A stretch of DNA of 64,000 nucleotides, from NCBI RefSeq assembly GCF_015223065.1, contig NZ_JADFBY010000004.1:372001-436000 (forward strand). Reading direction: 5' to 3'. Both the position numbers and the translations under genes were made by a program. Position 1 is the first letter of the stretch, and each line of letters opens with the position of its first letter. The stretch comes from Mucilaginibacter sp. JRF (GTDB taxonomy: Bacteria; Bacteroidota; Bacteroidia; Sphingobacteriales; Sphingobacteriaceae). Positions 17,953 to 26,455 of the stretch are shown here, in pieces. The notes under the pieces were generated by a model, which worked only from the letters and a program-made list of their open reading frames with translations, searched no databases and was not told where the DNA came from.

Positions 17953-20748
17953 GAAGTTGTATGTGAATGTTAATGAGTAGTTGCTACCCATACGGTATGA
18001 GCGTAGTGTTTCATCAGCACCCGGCTCGTACTTTTTGCTTGTGTTATTATCGAAGTAATAGTTGTAACGAGCGTTCAATATGTCGTTAGCGTTGAATTTC
18101 AGCTCACCTTTATCCTTAAGTAATTTGGTGCTCAATTGTAAATCGACAACGTTACGTGGGGCTTCCCATACGCTTGGTACATAAGTACCCGCGGCCAGGT
18201 ATAACCTGCGGCCAACACGGTTGTACAAAGCGTTAAAGTTCATCTTGTTATTCAGGAAGCTGTGCTGTAAACCGGCATTGATAACGTAAGGTGCCTGGCC
18301 TACCATTGGTCTGCCATCTTCAAGGAAGTTGATATCGCCGTTTGACGGATTGTTTACCCTTGATTTAATAACCGCGAAGTTGGTATAAACGGTAGTGTTT
18401 TTTAACAACGCCGCTGATGACAGGAATTCAAGGCTTTTACGTACTTCTAACTCAGCACCATACAGGTAAGCCTTTTCAGGGTTAAAGTATGATATCATAC
18501 GGGTTGAGGTAACGTCGTTATTATAAGCCTCGATAGCGTGGTTAAAGTTTTTGTAGAACGCCGATACTGATATGATTTGGCCGGCTGAAGGGTACAACTC
18601 GTAACGAAGATCGAAGTTATCGATCAAGGTACGTTGCAGGTTAGGATCACCCTGACGGATCAACAGCAACTCATAATCATAAACTTGTGATTGAGCCAAC
18701 TCTCTAAACTCCGGACGGGCAAGCGTGCGGTAGTATGAAGCCCTTAAATTAGTTTTTTCGTTTACGCTGTAAGTTAAGTTAGCTGATGGTAATACATCAG
18801 TATAATCTTTCTTAATGGTTTCAGCATTTAAACCTTTAGGATCAAGTTCCAGGTTGAATTTCTCTACACGTGCACCCCAAACTATACGCAATTTCTCGCC
18901 TATCTTGTTATCTAACATAGCATAAGCGGCGTTGGTAAATGAGTTAGCAGAGTACGAATCGGTAGTACCAAATGGTTCACGTACTTCGTAGTAATTGTTG
19001 TTCAGCAAAGCGCGGTCAAAAAGTTGGCTTGGTGGCAATGTTCTGATCCAATCGTTAATAGCCTCACCATTGCTTGAACGTATCTGCATACCAATGAAAC
19101 GCAGGTCGAAATTCCTGTCGCGGTAGTAGCTATTCAAACCGGCCTTAAATGTTGCCGATTGGCCGAACATTTTTAATGGCAACGAGTAGTTAACCGAAGC
19201 ATTGTAGTTATTCTCGTTCAGGTTTGAGAACAAAGTAGTATTGTCCTTACCTACCGTAGTTACGTCGGCCATGTATTGCGCGTCAGGATTATTTCTGTCG
19301 CTAATGTTACGGGCATAACCTACTTTACGCTGATCGGGCTGATCATTGATCACGTTGGCATAGCTAACTGCCCAGTTGATCTTTGAACCACGCTCACCCA
19401 GTGGGTTAGTACCTTCTAAAGTTGATTTGAATAAGGCTTTTTGTAACAGATCATAAGCGAAGTATCTGATATCGGCACCACGGGCGGTGTTCTCACCGGT
19501 ACGGGCAAGGTACTGATCATCATATACACGGTTATAAATGTTCTTTAAAGTGATCTTGCTCTTACCATAAGTATAACCAAAGTTGGCAATAGCACCTACG
19601 CTTGATGAGAACTTGCTGATGTTATCAGTATAGTTACGGTAATCAAGGTAATTGATCTGCAAATCGTTGATCAGATTTTGTGAGTTACGGTAAGTTAAAC
19701 CTACAATGGCGCCAAACCGATTGCCATTCTCAAAATCCTTAACACGACCGATCGAGAACTGGTGATTTTGGGTTGGCAGCGCGGTGTTAGTGTAAGTACG
19801 CAGATTTAATGGAACATTACGCGCTACAGCTATGTTTTGCTGTGCGGTTAATCCACTTTCTATTTGGTTAGCAGTGGGGAAATTTGATACCAATGATTTA
19901 TTACCGTTATCAAAAGCAAAGTAATCGGTAGCGTTACGCTGACCTGATTTAAAATCTTTAAATGTTGATGCTGTGTTATAACCTTCACTTACCGACGCGC
20001 TGATGAAGTTTTGATCAGGAATATCTTTTGTTGAGATATTGATGGCACCACCGGCAAAGTCGGCAGGCAGATCAGGCGTAGCAGTTTTGGTGATGGTTAA
20101 GTTCTCCACTAATGATGATGGAACAATATCAAAAGAGAAAGCCCTGGTGTTGATCTCGGTACTTGGCAGTACGGTGTTATCTAACAAAGCCAGGTTATAA
20201 CGATCGCTCAAACCACGGATAACCACAAATTTGTTATCCTGCACTGTAGCACCGCTTACACGTTTTAAAACATCAGCAGTGTTTCTGTCTGGTGATTTTT
20301 TAATGATCTCTGATGAGATACCGTCAGATATTGACGCGTTATTTTTTTGAGCAGCGTATAACGATGCAACTGAAGCCTGGCGATATGTAGCTTTAATAAC
20401 TACCTCACCAAGGGCATTGTTTGCTGATTCGCTAAGGCTTACATCCAGGTTAGTGGTTGCACCTGCCTTTACCACTACATCAGATATTGATTTGGCCTGG
20501 TAGCCTACATATTTTACCTCAACAGTGTAACGACCCGGAGCAACACCCGCAAGGGCATAACGGCCTTCAACATTGGCCGCGGCACCTTTTGTGCTGCCTT
20601 GCAACATAACTGTTGCGCCAATAAGGGTTTCGCCTGTTTTTTGATCGATGATCTTACCGGCGATCTTACCGGTTGTTTGGGCAAATAGATTTCCTGCCGA
20701 TATGCTTAGTATAAGCAGGGTGAATAATAATTGTATTAGTTTTTTCAC
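17950..20748 (-). CDS. TonB-dependent outer-membrane receptor with N-terminal CarboxypepD_reg-like domain
   Basis: This is an active-transport outer-membrane receptor of 932 aa. A signal peptide covers residues 1-23 (ends GNLFAQ). A carboxypeptidase-regulatory-like beta-sandwich spans about 27-112 (GETLIGATVMLQGSTKGAAA). The plug domain follows at about 115-250, with LGEVVIKATYRQ and VIRGLSDRYNLALLDNTVLP. The 22-strand barrel ends in the terminal aromatic residue (SLTFTYNF). It is not the SusC subclass: no SusD lies next to it and the SusC hallmark motifs are missing. The partner is a beta-helix lipoprotein. Upstream is a striking 11-bp-phased hexamer array plus a perfect -7 element, which suggests control by a PhoB/PhoP-like regulator. 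The substrate is not established. Confidence 0.88.
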   Translation of the reverse strand: MKKLIQLLFTLLILSISAGNLFAQTTGKIAGKIIDQKTGETLIGATVMLQGSTKGAAANVEGRYALAGVAPGRYTVEVKYVGYQAKSISDVVVKAGATTNLDVSLSESANNALGEVVIKATYRQASVASLYAAQKNNASISDGISSEIIKKSPDRNTADVLKRVSGATVQDNKFVVIRGLSDRYNLALLDNTVLPSTEINTRAFSFDIVPSSLVENLTITKTATPDLPADFAGGAINISTKDIPDQNFISASVSEGYNTASTFKDFKSGQRNATDYFAFDNGNKSLVSNFPTANQIESGLTAQQNIAVARNVPLNLRTYTNTALPTQNHQFSIGRVKDFENGNRFGAIVGLTYRNSQNLINDLQINYLDYRNYTDNISKFSSSVGAIANFGYTYGKSKITLKNIYNRVYDDQYLARTGENTARGADIRYFAYDLLQKALFKSTLEGTNPLGERGSKINWAVSYANVINDQPDQRKVGYARNISDRNNPDAQYMADVTTVGKDNTTLFSNLNENNYNASVNYSLPLKMFGQSATFKAGLNSYYRDRNFDLRFIGMQIRSSNGEAINDWIRTLPPSQLFDRALLNNNYYEVREPFGTTDSYSANSFTNAAYAMLDNKIGEKLRIVWGARVEKFNLELDPKGLNAETIKKDYTDVLPSANLTYSVNEKTNLRASYYRTLARPEFRELAQSQVYDYELLLIRQGDPNLQRTLIDNFDLRYELYPSAGQIISVSAFYKNFNHAIEAYNNDVTSTRMISYFNPEKAYLYGAELEVRKSLEFLSSAALLKNTTVYTNFAVIKSRVNNPSNGDINFLEDGRPMVGQAPYVINAGLQHSFLNNKMNFNALYNRVGRRLYLAAGTYVPSVWEAPRNVVDLQLSTKLLKDKGELKFNANDILNARYNYYFDNNTSKKYEPGADETLRSYRMGSNYSLTFTYNF

Positions 20749-20770
20749 TTGATTTGATTTTAATCAAGGG

Positions 20771-20778
20771 CAAAACTA
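20771..20778 (-). promoter_or_regulatory. Promoter -7 element of the TonB-dependent receptor
   Basis: TAGTTTTG on the minus strand matches TAnnTTTG exactly and lies 22 bp upstream of the receptor ATG. There is no TTTG at the -33 position. The phased hexamer array occupies that place instead, as expected for an activator-dependent promoter. Confidence 0.6.
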
Positions 20779-20847
20779 TTAACCCAATGTTAGCTACATG
20801 TTACAGACACATTACGTTAACTTGGTATTAATGTTAATTAAATATTA
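20776..20847 (-). promoter_or_regulatory. 11-bp-phased hexamer array (candidate PhoB/PhoP-type operator)
   Basis: On the plus strand, hexamers begin every 11 bp: CTATTA (20776), ATGTTA (20787), ATGTTA (20798), ACATTA (20809), no match at 20820, ATGTTA (20831) and ATATTA (20842). Six of seven phases fit. On the coding strand the core reads TAACAT. Direct repeats with 11-bp spacing are the known architecture of PhoB boxes, and Bacillus PhoP boxes have a TTAACA core. The array directly abuts the -7 element of the receptor gene. The identity of the regulator is inferred. Confidence 0.6.
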
Positions 20848-20853
20848 ACAAGT

Positions 20854-21387
20854 TTAAAATTGGAGGGATAAGCGCTTTAGTATCAGATACCATAAATATA
20901 TAGGCGCAATAAGCAGATTTTTGAGTTGGGCTAACACACTCAACTTAACTTTTTCAAGCTGCTGAACAGTGAATACAGCCACTAAACTGAGTATAAATAA
21001 TACTAAAGGGATAACGAACAGTGCGGGGCCACCTGCTTTTTCAAGCTGCTCCAGTTGAATGATGAGATAACTGAAACCAAAATAGGTGAACAATATAAAG
21101 TACGATAATACCGGCGATATACGATAATAGCCAAATACGCTAACCGCCAACAGAAATGATGCCCAGTTAACATAGCCATTATACTGACCTAAAAAAGCAA
21201 GGTGCGGAAAAGGCAATGACCATACCAGCGCGAACACCGCGAAAAACAATAGCGGGGTAGCTATACGGCTAACCAATATATTAACAGGATGCTGATGCGC
21301 GGCCTCGTAAGCGGCAAAAAGTTTATCAGCCTGGCGCTGGGGCTGCGCAGAGGGTTTGGTATTTGTTGATCTGTTATTTTGAGCCAC
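20854..21387 (-). CDS. Small integral membrane protein, distantly Mpo1/YGL010W-like (DUF962)
   Basis: This 177-aa protein starts at a GTG (21385-21387), and the frame contains no ATG. After a polar 20-residue N-terminus, the segment LFAAYEAAHQHPVNILV resembles the start of the DUF962/Mpo1 family, whose yeast member is an iron-dependent 2-hydroxy fatty acid dioxygenase. The family pattern has a second histidine four residues after the asparagine, and here that position is a serine. Four membrane segments follow (for example LLFFAVFALVWSLPF and FVIPLVLFILSLVAVF). It lies 26 bp below the RNase Y terminator stem, and its own control is unclear. The family call is tentative, and catalytic activity is doubtful. 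Confidence 0.5.
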   Translation of the reverse strand: MAQNNRSTNTKPSAQPQRQADKLFAAYEAAHQHPVNILVSRIATPLLFFAVFALVWSLPFPHLAFLGQYNGYVNWASFLLAVSVFGYYRISPVLSYFILFTYFGFSYLIIQLEQLEKAGGPALFVIPLVLFILSLVAVFTVQQLEKVKLSVLAQLKNLLIAPIYLWYLILKRLSLQF

Positions 21388-21400
21388 CTTAGTAAAGCGA

Positions 21401-21426
21401 AAACCCTCCGCTTACGCGGAGGGTTT
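21401..21426 (-). terminator. Intrinsic terminator after rny
   Basis: A perfect 11-bp stem, AAACCCTCCGC at 21401-21411 and its complement at 21416-21426, has a TTAC loop and begins just past the rny stop. On the minus strand it runs into TTTTCGCTTT. It separates rny from the downstream membrane protein gene. Confidence 0.85.
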
Positions 21427-21430
21427 GTTA

Positions 21431-22993
21431 TTATTTTGCGTATGATACCGAGCGGGTTTCCCTGATCACGGTTACCTTGATCTGGCCCGGATAGGTCATT
21501 TCGGTTTGTATTCGGTTTGAAATATCGGCAGCCAGTACTTCTGATTGCGCATCGGTTATCTTTTCACTTTCAACAACCACACGCAGCTCACGGCCGGCCT
21601 GTATAGCGAATGTTTTTTCAACACCAGGATATGAAAGCGCCAGGTCTTCCAGCTCCTTCAAACGTTTGATGTAGCTTTCAACCACCTCACGGCGTGCACC
21701 CGGGCGTGCGCCCGATATAGCATCACACACCTGGATGATAGGTGATAACATCGAAGTCATCTCTATCTCATCGTGGTGAGCGCCAATGGCGTTGCATACT
21801 TCAGGGTGCTCCTTATATTTTTCAGCAAGCTGCATACCCAAAATAGCGTGTGGCAGTTCAGGGTTATCATCAGGTACCTTACCAATATCGTGCAGTAAGC
21901 CTGCACGCTTGGCCAGTTTTACGTTAAGACCTAACTCGGCAGCCATAGTAGCACAGAAGTTAGCAACCTCACGCGAGTGTTGTAACAAGTTTTGCCCGTA
22001 TGATGAACGGTAACGCATACGACCAACCATACGGATCAGCTCCGGATGCAGGCCATTGATACCCAGATCGATCACGGTACGTTCACCTATTTCTACAATT
22101 TCTTCTTCTATCTGCTTTTTGGTTTTGGCAACCACCTCCTCAATACGGGCAGGGTGTATACGGCCATCTGTAACCAAACGGTGCATAGCCAAACGGGCAA
22201 TCTCACGCCTTACCGGGTCAAAACCCGAAAGGATGATGGCCTCCGGCGTATCATCAACAATGATCTCGATACCGGTAGCAGCCTCCAGCGCACGTATGTT
22301 ACGCCCTTCACGACCAATGATACGGCCTTTGATCTCGTCATTCTCGATATTGAAAATAGATACCGTATTCTCGATAGCGGCCTCAGTAGCGGTACGCTGT
22401 ATAGTTTGGATAACTATCTTCTTAGCCTCTTTGGTAGCGGTAAGCTTGGCCTCGTCAACAATATCCTTTATTTGCGCCATGGCCTTGCTGCGTGCTTCTT
22501 CTCGCAGGTTATCAACCAACTGGTTTTTGGCATCCTCGGCAGATAGGCCTGCAATGCTTTCCAGTTGCTTAACATGCTCGTGCTTTAAAGCATCAACTTC
22601 TTCCTGCTTTTTAACGGCAACCTCGGTTTGTTTTTCAAGGTTTTTGCGCACGTTATCCAGCTCCTGCTCCTTACGGTTTGCATTCTCCAGCTTTGAGTTA
22701 AGCGATTGCTCTTTTTGCTTGATACCGTTTTCGCGCTGAGAAAGGTTGTTATTTTTTTGGTTTACTTCCTGCTCATGCTCGGCTTTCATCACTAAAAATT
22801 TCTCTTTAGCTTCAAGCAGCTTGTTCTTTTTTAATATCTCCGCGTTGTTCTCAGCATCCTTCAATATCTTTTTAACCTTATTTTGTGCTGATATCTCCTG
22901 ATCTTTAAACAGTTTGCGTAACAGGAAGCGGCCGACAACGATGCCTACTCCGACACCGAGCAGCAGCCCGATAATTACATATAAAAAATCCAT
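21431..22993 (-). CDS. rny: Ribonuclease Y
   Basis: RNase Y is a membrane-anchored endoribonuclease that starts mRNA decay. The protein is 520 aa. An N-terminal membrane helix covers residues 3-24 ([20 protein letters not shown]) and a long coiled coil covers about 30-200. The KH domain with [20 protein letters not shown] starts near 220. The HD domain has [11 protein letters not shown] near 337 and GLLHDIGK near 364, which supply the metal-binding histidine and aspartate pair. It ends [12 protein letters not shown]. It is preceded by a probable 6S RNA and followed by a strong terminator. Confidence 0.96.
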   Translation of the reverse strand: MDFLYVIIGLLLGVGVGIVVGRFLLRKLFKDQEISAQNKVKKILKDAENNAEILKKNKLLEAKEKFLVMKAEHEQEVNQKNNNLSQRENGIKQKEQSLNSKLENANRKEQELDNVRKNLEKQTEVAVKKQEEVDALKHEHVKQLESIAGLSAEDAKNQLVDNLREEARSKAMAQIKDIVDEAKLTATKEAKKIVIQTIQRTATEAAIENTVSIFNIENDEIKGRIIGREGRNIRALEAATGIEIIVDDTPEAIILSGFDPVRREIARLAMHRLVTDGRIHPARIEEVVAKTKKQIEEEIVEIGERTVIDLGINGLHPELIRMVGRMRYRSSYGQNLLQHSREVANFCATMAAELGLNVKLAKRAGLLHDIGKVPDDNPELPHAILGMQLAEKYKEHPEVCNAIGAHHDEIEMTSMLSPIIQVCDAISGARPGARREVVESYIKRLKELEDLALSYPGVEKTFAIQAGRELRVVVESEKITDAQSEVLAADISNRIQTEMTYPGQIKVTVIRETRSVSYAK

Positions 22994-23011
22994 TCTTTAA
23001 GTTTATAAAAT

Positions 23012-23180
23012 AAAAAAACCGCAACTAAATTTTAAGTGTCATGTATTGAAAAACCTCGTATCAGAATTGTTTGGCCGGTGCTATCGTTAAATACACGAAG
23101 TAACGTATGCTTCCATTGGCACGCTGATATTGAAGCGTTAAGTTTTTAATAGTGAAACTCAAAATTTAACCGCGGCTAAA
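23012..23180 (-). ncRNA. Probable 6S RNA between zapA and rny
   Basis: The zapA-rny gap is non-coding. On the minus strand its two ends form a 19-pair closing stem: CCGCGGTTAAATTTTGAGT (23175-23157) pairs, with wobbles, to ACTTAAAATTTAGTTGCGG (23037-23019). The second arm runs directly into seven T residues (23012-23018), an intrinsic terminator. Between the arms are about 119 nt with a short apical hairpin (ATACG, TTACTT, CGTGT) and large unpaired flanks. A long rod with an open central bubble is the 6S RNA shape. 6S genes lie next to zapA in many bacteria. The exact 5' end is not determined. Confidence 0.65.
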
Positions 23181-23217
23181 TCTTAATTCGCTCATATTAT
23201 GTAAAGAACATTTATTA

Positions 23218-23508
23218 CTACTTCGAGAAAAAGTCAGTCAGTAACTGATCAAGCTGATAAACTTTATCGGCCACTTCGGTATCCTCCGCCGTGACTTTTT
23301 TCTCTGCTTTTAACGTAGATGTTGCATAATGCAGCACACACATCGACAGCAGATCTTGTTTATCCCTTACCGCATAATTTTCCTGGTATTCTTTTATACG
23401 GTCGTTAATCAATTTCGCTGCCCGCCTTATAATTTCCTCTTCCTCCATGTTTACCTTTAAGGGGTAAACTCTGTCAGCAATATTTATTTTTATGGAGATC
23501 TCTCCCAT
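23218..23508 (-). CDS. zapA: Cell division protein ZapA
   Basis: ZapA binds and cross-links FtsZ filaments at the division site. The protein is 96 aa with the typical N-terminal domain (IKINIADRVYPLKVNMEEEE) and a C-terminal helix for tetramer formation. The segment AAKLINDRIKEYQENY matches the family. It lies 22 bp downstream of a small coiled-coil gene and is followed by the probable 6S RNA. The ATG is at 23506-23508. Confidence 0.85.
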   Translation of the reverse strand: MGEISIKINIADRVYPLKVNMEEEEIIRRAAKLINDRIKEYQENYAVRDKQDLLSMCVLHYATSTLKAEKKVTAEDTEVADKVYQLDQLLTDFFSK

Positions 23509-23530
23509 TTGAGCTATTCACGTTTTTATA

Positions 23531-23821
23531 TTACTTTTTCAGCAATACAATACACTTGTCAATTTCCTGCACAAAGTCGTTAATTTTTTGCTTAATGTCA
23601 AGGCTTTTTTCATTTGTTTCTGAAAACGACTTGGCCACTTTCAATACACGAAGCTTCTCCTCAAGCTCCGCGGTTTTGTTTTTGCTGGTTGTTAACGCCA
23701 CACTCAACGACTGATTTTCAAGCCGCATCAGGTCATTTTCCTCCTGCAAGGCAGCGCAAAGCTCCATTAACCTTTCGGTTTTATCAATTATAGCATTTAA
23801 CTGTTCGCCTAACTGTGGCAT
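23531..23821 (-). CDS. Small coiled-coil protein upstream of zapA
   Basis: This 96-aa protein is predicted to be almost wholly coiled coil, with regularly spaced leucines (LNAIIDKTERLMELCAALQE and ELEEKLRVLKVAKSFSETNE). No named family was recognised with certainty. Its place 22 bp before zapA, its size and its coiled coil suggest a ZapA/ZapB-like division accessory, but that is inference from context. The ATG at 23819-23821 is the only reasonable start. A 133-bp gap full of octamer repeats lies upstream. Confidence 0.6.
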   Translation of the reverse strand: MPQLGEQLNAIIDKTERLMELCAALQEENDLMRLENQSLSVALTTSKNKTAELEEKLRVLKVAKSFSETNEKSLDIKQKINDFVQEIDKCIVLLKK

Positions 23822-23833
23822 GCGTTTTTTTAA

Positions 23834-23953
23834 TTATTGAATTAGTGAGTTATTGATTTAGAGAATTAGTGAAGGGTGAATTATCGGGTTATTGAATTAT
23901 TGAATTACTTTCCAAATCAATAATTCAATAACTCACTAAATCAATAACTCCTC
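23834..23953. repeat. Octamer repeat arrays in inverted orientation before pheT 3' end
   Basis: From 23834 the sequence reads in eights as TTATTGAA, TTAGTGAG, TTATTGAT, TTAGAGAA and TTAGTGAA, then two more TTATTGAA at 23889-23904. The right side carries the same octamers on the other strand. The centre forms a perfect stem of about 16 bp, GTTATTGAATTATTGA with its complement at 23917-23932. It resembles the array at 2069-2154. It lies just past the pheT stop codon and may act as a transcript-end hairpin. Confidence 0.7.
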
Positions 23954-23954
23954 C

Positions 23955-26354
23955 TTACTTCCTTATCTCGGCTCCGGCCTCTTTGCCTAAATTAAGTATT
24001 AATTTCTGCATTATGGCATCAATGGCTTTGTCGGTAAGGGTTTTCTCGGCATCCTGCAAAATAAAGCTTACCGCATACGATTTTTTGCCCGCCGGTAGTT
24101 TATCGCCCTCATACACGTCAAACACATTCACCTCTTTCAGCAACTTGCGCTCTGTTTTTTGGGCTACCTGTTTTATCTGCTCAAAGGTAACAACCTTATC
24201 AACCAGCATAGAAAGATCGCGCCTTACCGCCGGGAATTTTGATACTTCCTGGTAAACAATAGTGTTTTTACGCGCCAGGGTCAGTATCATATCAAAGTTA
24301 AAATCGGCGTAAAAAACTTCCTTGTCAACATCAGCCTTTTTTAATGCCGATGCGGCTACCGCGCCAAATTTAACCAGGGTTTTGTTACCACGATTGTATT
24401 GCAAACCGTAAGCGAATTCGCTACCCTCGGCATCAGCCACAGCCAGATCTTTAACATTCAGTTTTTCAACTATACCATCAACTACAGCTTTCAAATTATA
24501 GAATGATACCGCCGATTGTTTTCCATTCCACTGCTCGGCGGTTTTAGCGCCGGTAATGAATACCGAGAAGCGTTGCACCTCGTTATATTTATCCTCGGTT
24601 ATGCTGTACACCTTACCGAACTCGTACACTTTCAGATCGGCATTTTTGCGGTTTTGGTTGTAAGCGATAGCCTCCAAACCTGAGTACAACAGGCTTTGGC
24701 GCATCACATCCAAGTCGCTGCTTAATGGGTTCAATATCTTAACCGCGCTGTCCAAATCGTCAGAGTATGATGATTTGGTTAGCGAGTTTGATAATATCTC
24801 GTTAAAACCATTAGCGGTCAATAAATCCGACAGCAGGTTTTGCACGGTATCGCGCTCAGGGCGTTGCGATGTGTTAAGCGATGCCCTGATCTGTGTAGGT
24901 ATCTCGATATTATTATAACCGTAGATACGGAGCACCTCCTCAATCACGTCAACCTCACGGGTAACATCCACACGGTAAGGTGGCACTTTTAGTGAAAGAT
25001 CTTCGGCTGTTTCGGCAACTACCACAATATCCAGCGCCTCGATGATGCTTTTTATCTCGCTATGCGGAATGTCCTTACCAATTAACCTTGTAGTATTATG
25101 GTATGATAGTTCCACGGCGAATGGTTCAACCGGCGCAGGGTAGATATCCACCACATCCGATGAAATTTTACCACCCGCTATTTCCTGTATCAACAAAGCA
25201 GCACGCTTAAGGGCGTACACTGTATTGTCGGGATCAGTACCACGCTCAAAACGGAATGATGAATCAGTTTTAAGGCCGTGCCTTTTAGCCGTTTTGCGTA
25301 CCCATACCGGGTTAAAGTAAGCGCTCTCTAAAAATATATTGGTTGTGCCCTCGGTAACGCCCGAATCAATACCACCAAACACACCGGCAATACACATCGG
25401 CTCGGTTTCGCTGCATATCATCAGATCATTGGCTGATAGTTTGCGCTCAACACCATCAAGGGTTTTGAATGCAGTGCCCTCCGGTGTGGTATTCACGATA
25501 ACCTTACCTCCCGCTATCTTATCAGCATCAAAGGCATGCAATGGCTGACCAAGATCGTGCAGTACGTAGTTGGTGATATCAACAATGTTATTTATCGCGC
25601 GGATGCCAATAACAGCCAGCTTTTCCTTTAACCATTTTGGTGATTCCTTAACCTCAACACCGGTAATGCTAACGCCGCTGTAGCGTGGCGCTGCCTCGCT
25701 GTTTTCAACGCTTACATTAATGGCCAGGCTGTTATCATCAACCTTAAATACCGATACATCTGGCTTTTGTAAACCGATTTTGAGGAAAGCGGCAATATCG
25801 CGCGCTGTACCCAGGTGCGATGCCGCATCGGCACGGTTAGGGGTTAAGCCTATTTCGTACAGGTAATCATCATTCAGGTTAAAATATTCTTTTGCGGGAG
25901 TACCTACCACGGCATCATCAGCCAGTATCATGATACCCTCGTGCGAGCTACCCAGGCCGATCTCGTCCTCAGCGCAGATCATACCTTCAGACAGTTCGCC
26001 TCTTATTTTTGATTTTTTGATAGTGAACGGCTCACCTGCTGATGGGTAAACGGTGGTGCCTACGGTAGCAACCACTACTTTTTGCCCGGCAGCTACGTTT
26101 GCCGCGCCACAAACAATATGCAGATCTTCGGCACCGCCAACATCAACGGTAGTTACATGCAGGTGATCAGAGTTGGTATGGTCGCCACAGGTTTTTACGT
26201 AACCTATTACCAAACCCTCTAAGCCACCCGGAACGGCCTGCACCTTTTCAAGGCTTTCCACCTCGAGGCCAATGCCGGTTAGTATCCGCGATATTTCTTC
26301 GGGAGTTTTATCTGTATCTATGAAATTCTTAAGCCAATTATATGATATCTTCAT
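23955..26354 (-). CDS. pheT: Phenylalanine--tRNA ligase beta subunit
   Basis: This is the large non-catalytic and editing subunit of the alpha2-beta2 enzyme that charges tRNA-Phe. The protein is 799 aa, full length. The N-terminal tRNA-binding (EMAP-II-like) domain spans about residues 40-150 (GLVIGYVKTCGDHTNSDHLH). B3/B4 editing and B5 regions follow (YPAPVEPFAVELSYHNTTRL). The C-terminal FDX-ACB anticodon-binding domain spans about 705-799 (KFPAVRRDLSMLVDKVVTFE). pheS is not in the window. The start ATG is at 26352-26354, with a good promoter 23 bp upstream. Confidence 0.96.
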   Translation of the reverse strand: MKISYNWLKNFIDTDKTPEEISRILTGIGLEVESLEKVQAVPGGLEGLVIGYVKTCGDHTNSDHLHVTTVDVGGAEDLHIVCGAANVAAGQKVVVATVGTTVYPSAGEPFTIKKSKIRGELSEGMICAEDEIGLGSSHEGIMILADDAVVGTPAKEYFNLNDDYLYEIGLTPNRADAASHLGTARDIAAFLKIGLQKPDVSVFKVDDNSLAINVSVENSEAAPRYSGVSITGVEVKESPKWLKEKLAVIGIRAINNIVDITNYVLHDLGQPLHAFDADKIAGGKVIVNTTPEGTAFKTLDGVERKLSANDLMICSETEPMCIAGVFGGIDSGVTEGTTNIFLESAYFNPVWVRKTAKRHGLKTDSSFRFERGTDPDNTVYALKRAALLIQEIAGGKISSDVVDIYPAPVEPFAVELSYHNTTRLIGKDIPHSEIKSIIEALDIVVVAETAEDLSLKVPPYRVDVTREVDVIEEVLRIYGYNNIEIPTQIRASLNTSQRPERDTVQNLLSDLLTANGFNEILSNSLTKSSYSDDLDSAVKILNPLSSDLDVMRQSLLYSGLEAIAYNQNRKNADLKVYEFGKVYSITEDKYNEVQRFSVFITGAKTAEQWNGKQSAVSFYNLKAVVDGIVEKLNVKDLAVADAEGSEFAYGLQYNRGNKTLVKFGAVAASALKKADVDKEVFYADFNFDMILTLARKNTIVYQEVSKFPAVRRDLSMLVDKVVTFEQIKQVAQKTERKLLKEVNVFDVYEGDKLPAGKKSYAVSFILQDAEKTLTDKAIDAIMQKLILNLGKEAGAEIRK

Positions 26355-26376
26355 TATGCCTGAAAATGATAATCGG

Positions 26377-26405
26377 CAAAGATATAAAGATTTCGGTAGC
26401 GCAAA
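26377..26405 (-). promoter_or_regulatory. Promoter of pheT
   Basis: On the minus strand, TTTG (26402-26405) is followed after 17 bases by TATCTTTG (26377-26384), a perfect -7 match with slightly short spacing. The start site would be near 26370, giving a short leader with no room for a T-box. Confidence 0.65.
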
Positions 26406-26455
26406 GGTGTAGCTTTGCCCTCAAAGGAAAAATTTGAATTTAAGATTAGCGGGTG

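Noticed and set aside
22056..22739. Long plus-strand frame (227 codons) opposite rny
   Set aside because: It lies wholly within the RNase Y KH, HD and coiled-coil coding region and gives a serine-rich protein without domain features, typical of an antisense shadow.
23834..23953. CRISPR-like array
   Set aside because: Units are 8 bp and contiguous, without unique spacers, and no cas gene is near.
26355..26455. T-box or attenuator leader before pheT
   Set aside because: The promoter leaves a leader of about 15 nt only, and T-boxes are not typical of this phylum.
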